Source: Pseudopedobacter sp044361595 (lineage in GTDB: Bacteria > Bacteroidota > Bacteroidia > Sphingobacteriales > Sphingobacteriaceae). Taken from it: 64,000 nucleotides of DNA. This document shows, piece after piece, positions 42,767 to 51,880 of the stretch. The stretch spans positions 34,456 through 98,455 of the forward strand of contig JBIKIN010000015.1 in the NCBI GenBank assembly GCA_044361595.1. The letters are read 5' to 3'. Under the pieces are notes generated by a model. It was not told the DNA's origin. It made no database searches and saw only the letters and a program-made list of their open reading frames with translations. Made by a program: the position numbers and the translations under genes. Each line of letters starts with the position of its first letter. Positions within the stretch are counted from its first letter, which is position 1.

Positions 42767-44425
42767 TTACTCGGTAATTACTTTCACATCCTTAAACAAA
42801 AAAGCATTATTGCTTACTATTAGTTTTTTTCCACTAGTTGTGGTTACATTTTTTAAAAACACTTCTTTAGTCTTGTTATAAGGAAACTTTTCTTGGTAAC
42901 TATTATCAACCATTTTTGGATTAAAATTGGCAAAAATAGCTAAGCCTTTATAATCTTTGCTATGATTAGAGTCATCAATTTTAAGGTTTTCTATGCTGAT
43001 TTTTTTTGGCATATAGCAAGTATATCCAAAATCATGCTGGCCCGAATTTGATCCTCCAATTAAGCTTGATTTATCTGCATCGACATTGCCATTTAAAGGT
43101 ATAAAAGTGCAATTACGGATAATGAATTCTCCTTCCCATGTACTGCCATAATCAGATCTTAAGTTGATTAAATTACTACTGTAAACAATTGTATTTTCTA
43201 CCAAAAAAGTTCCACTGCCAATAGCGTTTATACCTTGATGGCCTAAAATTGAATTGCGTATTGTTGCGTTTGAAACACCCATATGAGCATCAAATCTTGA
43301 AAACTCGCAACCATCATAAAGCAAGTTTTTACTAAAGTTTGATGCAAATAAACCCCAATATCTTTTATCGTTAATATCATTGGTTTGCTTGCAGTTTATG
43401 AGCGATACATTTAACGCCTTGTTTACTAAAATGCCATAACTCCCCATAGAAACTGTTGTTCCTCCTTTTCCAATAGTTTGATAAACTTTTCTGCCGGTTA
43501 GCACCGAGTTTTTGATGGTAACAAAAGCACAATCACTCACATTAATAAAGCCACTGTATGGCGCACCACTCTCTCCTTCGCCAGTAATGTTGTGGTGTAA
43601 ATCACCTAACACTACGTTAGATCTTTTGATAGAAATTCCTCTAGTATAATAATTGTATTTAGATTCTTCCCGGTTAGCAATGGTAGTGAAATTGCCTCCG
43701 GTAATGGTTAAGGTTGTTTCATCAATAGGAAGTGCTGTAATATCCGAAATGAAATTGAAGTCCCAAATAATAGGAGCATTTTTGTCTACATTTCCATTTT
43801 CATCTGCTAAAAAAATATCAGTTTGTGCGCTACCTTCATTTTGGTTTCCGCCGGCTCTGATGTATCGTTTAACATTAATATCTGTAGCTGTAATTAAACA
43901 TTTTGAAGGTAAAGTAACAGGTATTTTTTCTTGATCTTTTTTTAAAGATGTAATTCCCTTTAGTTTATAAGATTTTAAGCTTGAGGCTACCTTAAAAACC
44001 GGTGTAGTACGATTTTGAACCTCGGTATCATCGATAATAAAATTTGCATTTCCAAAGTTTGTATTTGTTTGTATGATTGCAGTCCTGTTTTTTCCACCTA
44101 TGTAATACTTGGCGTTTTCTTTAACTTTTACAGATAATCCATTTTGATTTGCAAAGGCATGAGTTGCCGCAATGGCGTAAATATCATCAGTTTTACCATC
44201 GCCAATGGCGCCAAAATCTTCATAATTCACAAATCCGTTCATTTTAAATTTTTCAATATCTTTTAAGGATACATTTAAAAATAGACCGCCATTTTCGGTT
44301 AAAGTTATGGCTGTTTTATCCTTATTGGAAGTAATTGTTACCTCTTCATTTTGGTTTTTAGATTGACCTTGAACAAGAGAAACTACAGTAGATAATAAAA
44401 AAATTAAAAGGAGTTTATGTTTCAT
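42767..44425 (-). CDS. Secreted right-handed parallel beta-helix protein (pectate-lyase-3-like)
   Basis: A 552-aa exported protein. Signal peptide about 1-20 (LLLIFLLSTVVSLVQG). At about 62-100 it has FVNYEDFGAIGDGKTDDIYAI, the hallmark of pectate_lyase_3/GH28-type beta-helix N-termini. Repeated beta-helix turns follow (INVSDCAFVTIKNSVLTG, VSLINCKQTND, ATIRNSILGHQGI, FIIRNCTF). Probably a polysaccharide-binding or -cleaving protein or an adhesin; catalytic residues cannot be assigned by eye. Confidence 0.75.
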   Translation of the reverse strand: MKHKLLLIFLLSTVVSLVQGQSKNQNEEVTITSNKDKTAITLTENGGLFLNVSLKDIEKFKMNGFVNYEDFGAIGDGKTDDIYAIAATHAFANQNGLSVKVKENAKYYIGGKNRTAIIQTNTNFGNANFIIDDTEVQNRTTPVFKVASSLKSYKLKGITSLKKDQEKIPVTLPSKCLITATDINVKRYIRAGGNQNEGSAQTDIFLADENGNVDKNAPIIWDFNFISDITALPIDETTLTITGGNFTTIANREESKYNYYTRGISIKRSNVVLGDLHHNITGEGESGAPYSGFINVSDCAFVTIKNSVLTGRKVYQTIGKGGTTVSMGSYGILVNKALNVSLINCKQTNDINDKRYWGLFASNFSKNLLYDGCEFSRFDAHMGVSNATIRNSILGHQGINAIGSGTFLVENTIVYSSNLINLRSDYGSTWEGEFIIRNCTFIPLNGNVDADKSSLIGGSNSGQHDFGYTCYMPKKISIENLKIDDSNHSKDYKGLAIFANFNPKMVDNSYQEKFPYNKTKEVFLKNVTTTSGKKLIVSNNAFLFKDVKVITE

Positions 44426-44475
44426 ACGATTTGTAAACCGAGCAGTTATTTTGATGAATTTATTATGGTTTTATA

Positions 44476-44901
44476 CTAAATTTTATAGGCTTGCCGACCG
44501 ATTAATTTCCAGTCTTTTCCTTCTTTTGCAAAAACCAGCATTATGCCTAATTTAACTTCGCCAGGTTTACCATTATCGTGAGTTTTAGCAGCTAATTTAT
44601 GACGAACTATGGCAAATTTTCCTTTAACTTTTATGGTTTGATCGGTTAAATCTATTGTTACAAAATCTGATGCTCCGCTTGCAATAGATTTTACAAAAGC
44701 AGCTTTATCTTCTATTTTACCACTCGAATGTCCATAACTTAAATCAGCGGAAGCGATGGTTTCTAAATCGCTTTGGTTTCCGCTAATCATTGCTTGTTTT
44801 AAAAACTCAACAGCTTTGGCAACTTTTTCTTCAGTAGTTTGTGCTTTTGTAGCAAAGCCAATAAAAATGAGCAATGAAATTGCAACGATAAATTTTTTCA
44901 T
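44476..44901 (-). CDS. Secreted SnoaL/NTF2-like protein (DUF4440 type)
   Basis: A 141-aa protein with a signal peptide (about 1-20, ending TKAQT) and an NTF2-like cone fold pattern: helix TEEKVAKAVEFLKQAMISGNQ, SADLSYGHSSGKIEDKAAFVKSI, and final strands KLGIMLVFAKEGKDWKLIGRQA. It lies 51 bp upstream of the beta-helix protein gene on the same strand and could be co-transcribed. Specific function unknown. Confidence 0.75.
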   Translation of the reverse strand: MKKFIVAISLLIFIGFATKAQTTEEKVAKAVEFLKQAMISGNQSDLETIASADLSYGHSSGKIEDKAAFVKSIASGASDFVTIDLTDQTIKVKGKFAIVRHKLAAKTHDNGKPGEVKLGIMLVFAKEGKDWKLIGRQAYKI

Positions 44902-44998
44902 GATTGGTTTAATTGGTTATATTGTTAAAGCTAAATATTTATCGTAACAATCAGAAAATATTTATTTATGATGAAATGGTAGTTTGAAATCTTCACCT

Positions 44999-45106
44999 CG
45001 GTCTGTGTCCTCACAGACCGAAACTAAACTTGAATTATTACATATTTTCGTCCAATGTTCTGTGAGGACACAAACCATGAAATTGGCCGCCCTTTTTCAA
45101 GGGCGG
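44999..45106. repeat. Cluster of inverted repeats upstream/downstream of pgi
   Basis: CGGTCTGTG-TCCT-CACAGACCG (44999-45020) is a perfect hairpin. Its core TGTGTCCTCACAGA recurs inverted at 45059-45072. A second hairpin CCGCCCTT/AAGGGCGG lies at 45087-45106. None is followed by a T-run toward pgi on either strand. Confidence 0.6.
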
Positions 45107-45144
45107 ATTGCTCTAATTAATCAATTAATTTCAATAAATAAAAC

Positions 45145-46785
45145 CTACCTCCAGTTTTTATATAAATTAATTAAACCATTGGTAGAACTATCATGAGCCT
45201 TAACTTCTTCTTCACCTTCTAGCTCTGGTAAAATTTTACCAGCCAATTGTTTACCTAGTTCAACACCCCATTGGTCGAAACTGTAAATATTCCAAATTAC
45301 ACCTTGGGTAAATATTTTATGCTCGTACATGGCTAAAAGCGAACCTAAAACTCTAGGTGTTATTTTCTTCACTAAAATAGAATTGGTGGGTCTATTCCCC
45401 TGAAAAACTTTAAAAGGAGCAATTTTTTCAATTTCTTCTTTACTCTTACTTCCCAATTCAGCGATAACTTCTTCCTCGGTTTTGCCGTTCATTAAAGCCT
45501 CTGTTTGAGCAAAAAAGTTAGATAATAACATTTGATGATGCTTACCTAACGGGTTATGCGATTGTGCTGGTGCAATAAAATCGCAAGGGATTAATTTTGT
45601 TCCTTGGTGAATTAATTGATAAAACGCATGTTGACCGTTTGTTCCTGGTTCGCCCCAAATTACTGGGCCAGTTTGATAGTCTACATTTTCGCCGCTTCTA
45701 TCTACATACTTACCGTTACTTTCCATATCGCCCTGCTGAAAATAAGCCGCAAAACGATGCATGTATTGGTCGTAAGGTAAAATAGCTTGTGTTTCTGATT
45801 CAAAAAAGTTGTTATACCAAATGCCTAAAAGCGCTAAAATAACAGGGATATTTTCTTCAAGCGGAGCATCCTTAAAATGATTATCCATTTCGTGTGCTCC
45901 TGTTAGTAATTCCTCAAAATTATCGAAACCAATAGAAAGTGCAATAGGTAATCCGATAGCACTCCATAAAGAGTAACGGCCACCTACCCAATCCCAAAAG
46001 CCAAACATATTTTGAGTATCAATCCCAAATTTACCCACACCATCTGCATTGGTAGAAAGTGCCGCAAAGTGTTTAGCAACATCAGCTTCTTTTGCCCCAG
46101 CAGCTAAAAACCAGTCTCTCGCCGAGTGAGCATTGCTCATGGTTTCTTGAGTGGTAAATGTTTTAGATGCAATTAAAAATAAAGTAGTCTCAGGATCTAC
46201 TTTTTTAAGCGTTTCTACAATGTGAGTACCGTCTACATTACTTACAAAATGTAAGTTTAGATGATTTTTGTAGGCTTTTAAGGCTTCAGTAACCATAACA
46301 GGGCCTAAATCAGAACCACCAATTCCAATATTTACAACATCGGTAATTGTTTTACCTGTATAGCCTTTCCATTGGCCAGAAATAATAGCTTCAGAAAATT
46401 TCTTCATTTTTGCTAAAACCTCATTTACATCAGGCATTACATCTTTACCGTCTACTAAAACTGGCGAATTACTTCTATTTCTTAAAGCAGTGTGTAACAC
46501 CGCTCTGTCTTCTGTTTCGTTAATAACATCACCACTAAACATCGCTTTTATAGCGCTTTCTAACTCACATTCTTTGGCTAACTGAGTTAACAAAGCCATT
46601 GTTTTATCATTAACTCTGTTTTTAGAATAGTCTAAAAATATATCGTTAAACAAAATCGAGTACTTTTTGAAACGGTCTTTATCGGTTTCAAAAAATTCTT
46701 TTAAGTGAATTTGAGTGATGTCTACAAAGTGGTCAATAAGGTAATCGTAAGCTTTTGTTTCGGTAAAATTTATTTTAGAAAGCAT
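45145..46785 (-). CDS. pgi: Glucose-6-phosphate isomerase
   Basis: Interconverts glucose 6-phosphate and fructose 6-phosphate. The 546-aa protein is of the long E. coli type with signature NIGIGGSDLGP (about 152-162), SKTFTTQETMSNA (about 207-219), FGFWDWVGGRYSLWSAIG, GTNGQHAFYQLIHQG with the catalytic Glu/His, and the C-terminal Lys in HDSSTNGLINLYKNWR. Gene stands alone. Confidence 0.97.
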   Translation of the reverse strand: MLSKINFTETKAYDYLIDHFVDITQIHLKEFFETDKDRFKKYSILFNDIFLDYSKNRVNDKTMALLTQLAKECELESAIKAMFSGDVINETEDRAVLHTALRNRSNSPVLVDGKDVMPDVNEVLAKMKKFSEAIISGQWKGYTGKTITDVVNIGIGGSDLGPVMVTEALKAYKNHLNLHFVSNVDGTHIVETLKKVDPETTLFLIASKTFTTQETMSNAHSARDWFLAAGAKEADVAKHFAALSTNADGVGKFGIDTQNMFGFWDWVGGRYSLWSAIGLPIALSIGFDNFEELLTGAHEMDNHFKDAPLEENIPVILALLGIWYNNFFESETQAILPYDQYMHRFAAYFQQGDMESNGKYVDRSGENVDYQTGPVIWGEPGTNGQHAFYQLIHQGTKLIPCDFIAPAQSHNPLGKHHQMLLSNFFAQTEALMNGKTEEEVIAELGSKSKEEIEKIAPFKVFQGNRPTNSILVKKITPRVLGSLLAMYEHKIFTQGVIWNIYSFDQWGVELGKQLAGKILPELEGEEEVKAHDSSTNGLINLYKNWR

Positions 46786-46911
46786 GATTTTATTAAAATT
46801 AAAGATGTTTTGGTTAATAGTTTAAAGATGGTAATAATTCATTAGTTAAGCCATAAAATTTATAAATTAAGCTGCTAATTGTTAAATTGCATCTTGAAAA
46901 ATTTCTCAAAT

Positions 46912-48228
46912 ATGATAAAGAAAGTAATAACTGTTCTGTTTTTGATTTTAAGCACCCAGCTTTATGCACAAAACAAAGTTGATGATGTAAAAACCTTTAC
47001 ATTAAATAACGGAATGAAATTTTTGGTTTTGGAGGATAACTCTATTCCAAATGCCAATATGTATTTGTTTTACAGTGTAGGCTCACGAAACGAGCATCCA
47101 GGAATTACAGGTTTGTCGCATTTTTTTGAACACATGATGTTTAATGGTGCCAAAAAATACGGACCTAAAATGTTCGACAGAACCATGGAGTTTAATGGGG
47201 GAGCAAACAATGCATACACTACAGAAAATGTAACGGTTTACACCGATTGGTTTCCAGCATCTGCTTTAGAAACCATGTTTGATTTAGAATCAGATCGTAT
47301 TCACAACCTAAGTATAGACCCTAAATACGTTGATTCTGAAAGAGAGGTTGTGTTATCTGAAAGAAGTACAGGTTTAGAAAATTCGCCTTGGCGTACTTTA
47401 GGCGAAATGGTTAGTGCAACTGCGTATGTGGAACATCCTTACGGATGGAGTGTGATAGGCTATGAAGAAGATATAAAAAACTGGACCAAAGAGGATTTAG
47501 AGTATTATTTTAAAACCTATTATGCGCCAAATAACTGTACAGTGGTAATCTCTGGAAACGTTAAGTTAGCTCAGGTTAAAGCTTTAGCCGAGAAATATAT
47601 GGGACCAATTCCGGCTCAAAAACCTGCGCCTGCTGTTCATTTGGTAGAGCCTAAACAAACTGGCGAACGCAGAATAACTGTACAAAAAGAAGTTAGTTCG
47701 CCTTATATGATGATGGCTTACCACGTTCCAAACTCAAAAGATAAAGATTATTACGCTTTAGATATTTTAAGTTCTGTTTTAACTAGTGGAAACTCTAGTA
47801 GATTATACACTGCTTTGGTTGATCAAAAACAATATGCGGCATCTGTTTTTACTGGTTATGGCGAAAGTTTTGACCCTACGCTTTTCCAAGTATATGTAAC
47901 TTCTAATAAGGGTATTTCTACCGATTCGATTGAAAATACTGTTTATAGCATTATTAACCAAATAGCCGAAAATGGTATAACCGATAAAGAGTTACAAAAA
48001 ATCAAAAATCAAAAATTGATGGAATTTTACCGTTCAATTGAAACTATAGATGGTAAATCAAACAGCTTAGGAACGTTCGAGCTTTTTTATGGCGATTATA
48101 AAAAAATGTTTACAGCGCCCGATGAGTATGCAAAAATTACAGTTGATGATGTTAAACGTGTAGCGGCCACTTATTTTAAAAAATCTAACCGTACGGTAGG
48201 CATTTTAAAAGCAAATGTTGAGGATTAA
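46912..48228 (+). CDS. M16-family zinc metallopeptidase, active-type subunit
   Basis: A 438-aa periplasmic peptidase of the M16 (pitrilysin/PqqL) family. Signal peptide about 1-19 (VLFLILSTQLYAQ). The inverted zinc motif HxxEH appears as HFFEHMMF (about 72-79) with the distal Glu in REVVLSE. I start at ATG 46912; the TTG at 46879 adds sequence without a signal-peptide character. It is paired, 33 bp later, with a second M16 gene lacking the zinc motif; such pairs form heterodimers. Confidence 0.92.
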   Translation: MIKKVITVLFLILSTQLYAQNKVDDVKTFTLNNGMKFLVLEDNSIPNANMYLFYSVGSRNEHPGITGLSHFFEHMMFNGAKKYGPKMFDRTMEFNGGANNAYTTENVTVYTDWFPASALETMFDLESDRIHNLSIDPKYVDSEREVVLSERSTGLENSPWRTLGEMVSATAYVEHPYGWSVIGYEEDIKNWTKEDLEYYFKTYYAPNNCTVVISGNVKLAQVKALAEKYMGPIPAQKPAPAVHLVEPKQTGERRITVQKEVSSPYMMMAYHVPNSKDKDYYALDILSSVLTSGNSSRLYTALVDQKQYAASVFTGYGESFDPTLFQVYVTSNKGISTDSIENTVYSIINQIAENGITDKELQKIKNQKLMEFYRSIETIDGKSNSLGTFELFYGDYKKMFTAPDEYAKITVDDVKRVAATYFKKSNRTVGILKANVED

Positions 48229-48261
48229 TTTTTTATCTATTATCATTCAAATTAAAACAAA

Positions 48262-49656
48262 ATGAAAAAAACAATATATACGAGCATCTTGATGGCTTTT
48301 TTAGCATCAACTATGTTCATTAAAGTTCAGGCGCAAGAGGCTTTTAAACTACCAAATTACACTAAGTTTACTTTAGGCAATGGTTTAAACATTTATTTAA
48401 TGGAGCAGCATGAAGTGCCTACCATTAGTTTTTCGGCAATTATTCCGGCTGGTGCAATTTATGATGGCGATAAAAATGGTTTAGCTTCTATTACTGCAAG
48501 TGGCTTACAATATGGAACTAAAAACTTTAAAAAAGCCGAAATTGAAGAACAGTTAGATTTTTTAGGAGCCTCGTTAAATACTTATGCTAGTAAAGAGTCG
48601 GCTGGTTTAAGTGCTAAATTCTCAAAAGTAGACCAAGATAAGGTATTATCTATTATTAAACAGGTGTTACTGTACCCGGTTTTTACTCAAGAGGAGTTTG
48701 ATAAAGAGAAAGTTAGAGGCCTACAACAATTGGAAAGAGCCAAAGAAAGTCCAAGAAACGTAATTGAGAATTATTGGAATAGATTTATTTATGGAGATCA
48801 TCCTTATGCAAACCCAATTTCTGGTAAGCCAAGTACAGTTAAAGGTATTACCACAGCAGATTTAAAGAATTTTTATAATCAAAATTATGTGCCAAATGGT
48901 TCGGCAATAGCCATAGTTGGAGATTTTAATACGGCTGAAATGAAAGCTAAAATTTCCAAATTATTTAAAGATTGGAAAAAAGGAAGCGGTAATACCTTGA
49001 AAATAGAAACTCCGGCTGCTTTACCTAACCAAGCCAGAGTTTTATTGGTAAATAAAGAAGATGCTAGAGAAACCACCATGTATATTGGTAGTAAGGGAAT
49101 TAGCAGAAATAACCCAGATTATGTAGCTATTCAAGTAATAAATACAGTTTTAGGTGGGCGGTTTACCTCTTGGTTAAATGATGAGTTACGTGTAAACTCT
49201 GGCTTAACTTATGGCGCTAGAAGCAGCTTTTCTCCTTTGAAAAATGCCGGTACTTTTAGTATTTCTACTTTTACGGCAACTAAAACTACTCAGCCTACAA
49301 TAGAGAAGGCTTTAGAGGTAGTAAATAAATTGCATGATAAAGGTATAGATGAAGAAACTTTAACATCGGCAAAAAACTATGTTAAAGGTCAGTTCCCTCC
49401 AGATTATGAAACATCTGGGCAGTTAGCGGAATTGCTTACACAAATGTTTTGGTATGGCTTTGATGAGTCTTATATCAATAATTTTCAAGCTAATGTAGAT
49501 GGTTTAACATCGGCAAAAGCCAAAGTAATAATTAGCAAGTATTTTCCAAAAGATAACCTGCAATTTTTATTTATTGGTAAAGCAAGTGATATTAAAAGTA
49601 TTGTAGAAAAATTTGGTGCTATAACAGTAAAAGAGATTAAAGCCGATGGTTTTTAA
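48262..49656 (+). CDS. M16-family peptidase-like protein, non-catalytic subunit
   Basis: A 464-aa exported M16 protein (signal peptide about 1-24, ending VQAQE). Where the active partner has HxxEH this one has GLASITASGLQYGT, so no zinc site. The C-terminal half keeps the substrate-groove Arg/Tyr motif (LRVNSGLTYGARSSF, about 313-327) typical of the R/Y partner subunit. Encoded directly after the active subunit, it very likely completes the heterodimeric protease. Confidence 0.9.
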   Translation: MKKTIYTSILMAFLASTMFIKVQAQEAFKLPNYTKFTLGNGLNIYLMEQHEVPTISFSAIIPAGAIYDGDKNGLASITASGLQYGTKNFKKAEIEEQLDFLGASLNTYASKESAGLSAKFSKVDQDKVLSIIKQVLLYPVFTQEEFDKEKVRGLQQLERAKESPRNVIENYWNRFIYGDHPYANPISGKPSTVKGITTADLKNFYNQNYVPNGSAIAIVGDFNTAEMKAKISKLFKDWKKGSGNTLKIETPAALPNQARVLLVNKEDARETTMYIGSKGISRNNPDYVAIQVINTVLGGRFTSWLNDELRVNSGLTYGARSSFSPLKNAGTFSISTFTATKTTQPTIEKALEVVNKLHDKGIDEETLTSAKNYVKGQFPPDYETSGQLAELLTQMFWYGFDESYINNFQANVDGLTSAKAKVIISKYFPKDNLQFLFIGKASDIKSIVEKFGAITVKEIKADGF

Positions 49657-49678
49657 ATTTTATAACAATATTTTACTT

Positions 49679-49686
49679 TAATTTTG
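49679..49686 (+). promoter_or_regulatory. -7 element inside the M16 terminator region
   Basis: TAATTTTG matches TAnnTTTG exactly. It lies just before the terminator hairpin of the M16 operon, so the next gene's transcript may begin in that hairpin. Confidence 0.4.
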
Positions 49687-49687
49687 C

Positions 49688-49718
49688 AAAGGCTTTCTAA
49701 TTGTTGAAAGCCTTTTTT
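49688..49718 (+). terminator. Intrinsic terminator of the M16 operon
   Basis: Stem AAAGGCTTTC/GAAAGCCTTT, 8-nt loop and a T6 run that ends one base before an ATG at 49719. It overlaps the predicted promoter region of the next gene. Confidence 0.75.
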
Positions 49719-50681
49719 ATGGTTGTTATGTTAAGAGTCAAATTATATTTAATCATCCTGTTTTGTTTTTGTTTTCAGTTCGGTTTTGGACAGGCTATTC
49801 CGAGGTTTAATCCAGACACAGTTTTAACCATGAGAATGGAAAAAGATGCTGTTGTAAAATTTGGTAAAGCAGGCTTAGATATAGAGGACTTTATTAATGA
49901 AATTATTAACGATACCAGTTTTTATCAGGCATTTAGAAACATGAAAAAGTATGCTTTTATAGCAGAAAACAGAGTATTTACTTACGATAAAAAGGATAAA
50001 GTAAAAGGAAAAATTTATAGAAAAATATTGCATAGTAACCAAGGCAGTACTCATAAATTAGATTATTTAGCTAAAGAAGACGGTGGTGATTTATTAAAGA
50101 AAAACGGTAAATACGAGCTTTACACCGTAGAAATGTTCGATTATATTTTTATGAATGCCTATAATTCAGACTTTGTTCCAAACAGTGTAGCTGGTGTTGG
50201 CAGTACTAAGGGAAGTAACGAAGGCTATAAAGATAAATTAAAAACTTTAATCTTTACTCCGGGCCGACCCATTAAAGGTGTCCCTTTTATATCTGGAAAG
50301 ACCGAAATTTTTACTGCAAATATGAGGCAGTATTATGATTATCAGTTTTTTAGAGGCACTTATTTAGACTCTATTCCTGTTTATCGTTTTAAAGTGACCA
50401 TGAAACCTGAGCTTGACAACTGGACTAAAGATGGTATCATGATTAAAGAACTAACCACTATTTTTGATCAAAGAAATTTTCAAATATTAGGCAGGTATAT
50501 AGATATGAAGCTAGATAATTTAGCTTTTGACTTTGATGTACAAATGAATATTGAAATGAGTTATTTTGGCGAAGATTTATTGCCTACAAAAATTACATAT
50601 CAAGGAAATTGGGATATTCCGTTTAAGAGAGAGGAGCGGGCTAGCTTTTTAGTTTTGCATAAAAACTATAAGTTGGAATAG
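49719..50681 (+). CDS. Conserved secreted protein of unknown function
   Basis: About 320 aa, exported (signal peptide core LYLIILFCFCFQFGFGQ). The rest is beta-rich with no family I recognise; the region FIFMNAYNSDFVPNSV and the end (TKITYQGNWDIPFKREERASF) look conserved. I start at ATG 49719, right after the terminator hairpin; ATG 49728 is nearly as good, while the TTG at 49701 lies in the hairpin loop. No helpful neighbours. Confidence 0.7.
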   Translation: MVVMLRVKLYLIILFCFCFQFGFGQAIPRFNPDTVLTMRMEKDAVVKFGKAGLDIEDFINEIINDTSFYQAFRNMKKYAFIAENRVFTYDKKDKVKGKIYRKILHSNQGSTHKLDYLAKEDGGDLLKKNGKYELYTVEMFDYIFMNAYNSDFVPNSVAGVGSTKGSNEGYKDKLKTLIFTPGRPIKGVPFISGKTEIFTANMRQYYDYQFFRGTYLDSIPVYRFKVTMKPELDNWTKDGIMIKELTTIFDQRNFQILGRYIDMKLDNLAFDFDVQMNIEMSYFGEDLLPTKITYQGNWDIPFKREERASFLVLHKNYKLE

Positions 50682-50691
50682 TTAGATAACG

Positions 50692-51114
50692 CTAAGTTAA
50701 ATTAAGGAGAGATACGGCTTCATCCGGAGTAATGGCATTTACTTCTGATTCTTTAAAATCTTTGATATTTCTCGTGATTATAGAATTCATATCTGCTATT
50801 GTTAATGCAGTTGTTCTTTGTATTGCGTCTTCAAAATCTTTAACCTTTGATTTTAACGCCCTTTTAAGAATCATTGAATCAACAGCTAGCGGATCTAAAA
50901 AATGTGTTATTTCATAGAGTATTTCTCTTAATTCTTTATCGTCGATTAGCTTTTTAAGTAAATAATATGCAGTAGCTATTCAATGGCTCGAAGTGTATAG
51001 TTTGATACTACCTCTTTCAGCGGCATTAAACAATTGAGTTGCATATTTGCTGTGCGGCTCTCTATTGGCTAATAAATCAATAATGATATTAGTGTCTATA
51101 AAGAACTTTTGCAT
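50692..51114 (-). pseudogene. PIN-domain toxin gene broken by an in-frame TGA
   Basis: Reads as a 140-codon PIN-domain RNase toxin: FIDTNIIIDLLANREPHS with the first Asp, then TSSH, stop, IATAYYLLKKLID, and a second half that remains in frame with the acidic motif region KVKDFEDAIQ and a last DMNSIITRNIKDF. A single TGA at 50980-50982 (codon 45) interrupts it, probably from a TCA serine codon. The start overlaps the antitoxin gene by 19 bp, as in intact pairs. Without readthrough the toxin is dead. Confidence 0.88.
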
Positions 51115-51365
51115 AAATTTTTCTCAACTAGATAAGAGGTTTTTACTTTATTCTCATCAAAATCTTTTGGTAATTTTACTACACCTATTAATCGCTTAAG
51201 TCTCGGAGAAATTGACGCGTTTTTATCTAAACTTGAGTTATTTTGAGTGATAGATTCTAGATATTTCTCAACTAATTCAGATAAACTACGTCCAGTTTCT
51301 TTTGCAAATATTTTTGCATCCTCAATTACTTCTTTTTTTAACGATAGTGTAAGTTTAGTATTCAT
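51096..51365 (-). CDS. Ribbon-helix-helix-type antitoxin (DUF6364-like)
   Basis: An 89-aa antitoxin preceding a PIN toxin. The N-terminus MNTKLTLSLKKEVIEDAKIFAKETGRSLSELVEKYL has the strand-helix-helix pattern of RHH DNA-binding antitoxins; the acidic/basic C-terminus (PRLKRLIGVVKLPKDFDENK) is typical of partners that wrap PIN toxins. It overlaps the toxin gene. Intact although the toxin is broken, so it may persist as an orphan neutraliser of related toxins. Confidence 0.85.
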   Translation of the reverse strand: MNTKLTLSLKKEVIEDAKIFAKETGRSLSELVEKYLESITQNNSSLDKNASISPRLKRLIGVVKLPKDFDENKVKTSYLVEKNLCKSSL

Positions 51366-51377
51366 ACTACGTGTAGT
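51366..51377 (-). promoter_or_regulatory. Candidate antitoxin operator
   Basis: ACTAC-GT-GTAGT, a 5-bp inverted repeat touching the antitoxin ATG. Short palindromes at this place are typical autoregulation sites for RHH antitoxins. Confidence 0.35.
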
Positions 51378-51411
51378 TTTTTAAAATTCAAAATTTTGAT
51401 AATTGATTAAA

Positions 51412-51446
51412 CAAAAAAACCTCCCGATAATTATCGGAAGGTTTTA
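51412..51446 (-). terminator. Intrinsic terminator after rplS
   Basis: Near-perfect stem AAAACCT..CCGATAA/TTATCGG..AGGTTTT with a T7 run on the minus strand, 18 bp past the rplS stop. Confidence 0.82.
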
Positions 51447-51463
51447 AATATCTATTTAAAAAA

Positions 51464-51811
51464 TTAAACTCTTTTTGACTTAATACGAGCTGCTTTACCA
51501 GTAAGCTCTCTTAAGTAGAATAATTTTGCTCTACGTACTTTACCTACACTGTTAACTTCAATTTTTGCAATGTTAGGTGAGTTAACCGGGAAAATACGCT
51601 CTACGCCAATACTATTAGAAATTTTACGTACAGTAAAAGTTTCGTTAGCGTTAGAACTATTTCTTTGGATTACCACACCTTGGTAAACCTGAATACGCTC
51701 TTTAGCACCTTCTTTAATTTTATAATGAACACTAACGGTGTCTCCAGCCTTAAATGCAGGTAAAGTTGGTTTAACAATGGCCTGCTCTTCTACAAATTTT
51801 ACTAAATCCAT
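51464..51811 (-). CDS. rplS: 50S ribosomal protein L19
   Basis: Large-subunit protein at the 30S-50S interface. The 115-aa product from ATG 51811 (MDLVKFVEEQ) has FKAGDTVSVHYKIKEGAKERIQVYQGVVIQ and the C-terminal KVRRAKLFYLRELTGKAARIKSK. An earlier in-frame start at 51838 adds nine residues not found in L19 proteins. In many bacteria it follows trmD; here two unrelated genes lie between. Confidence 0.97.
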   Translation of the reverse strand: MDLVKFVEEQAIVKPTLPAFKAGDTVSVHYKIKEGAKERIQVYQGVVIQRNSSNANETFTVRKISNSIGVERIFPVNSPNIAKIEVNSVGKVRRAKLFYLRELTGKAARIKSKRV

Positions 51812-51880
51812 GATTTCTTGCGATTTAAAAGATAACAAATACTAGTTATCTCCCCTAAATTTCGGAGTGCAATATTAGGG
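51812..51880 (-). promoter_or_regulatory. Short structured leader and promoter of rplS
   Basis: On the minus strand TAATATTG (one mismatch to TAnnTTTG, near 51875) is followed by a leader with the hairpin GATAAC..GTTATC (51850-51831) ending shortly before the ATG. Autoregulatory r-protein leaders for L19 are reported in Flavobacteria-like genomes; I cannot tell if this is one. Confidence 0.3.

Noticed and set aside
45087..45106. GC-rich hairpin CCGCCCTT/AAGGGCGG as terminator for pgi
   Set aside because: No T-run follows the stem on the pgi (minus) strand, so it is listed only as part of the repeat cluster.
44984..45196. Open frame of 70 codons starting in the inverted-repeat cluster
   Set aside because: It runs through hairpin repeats and then antisense into pgi; the composition is repeat-derived.
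50732..50917. Open frame opposite the PIN toxin remnant
   Set aside because: Complement of a recognisable PIN-domain sequence; no features of its own.
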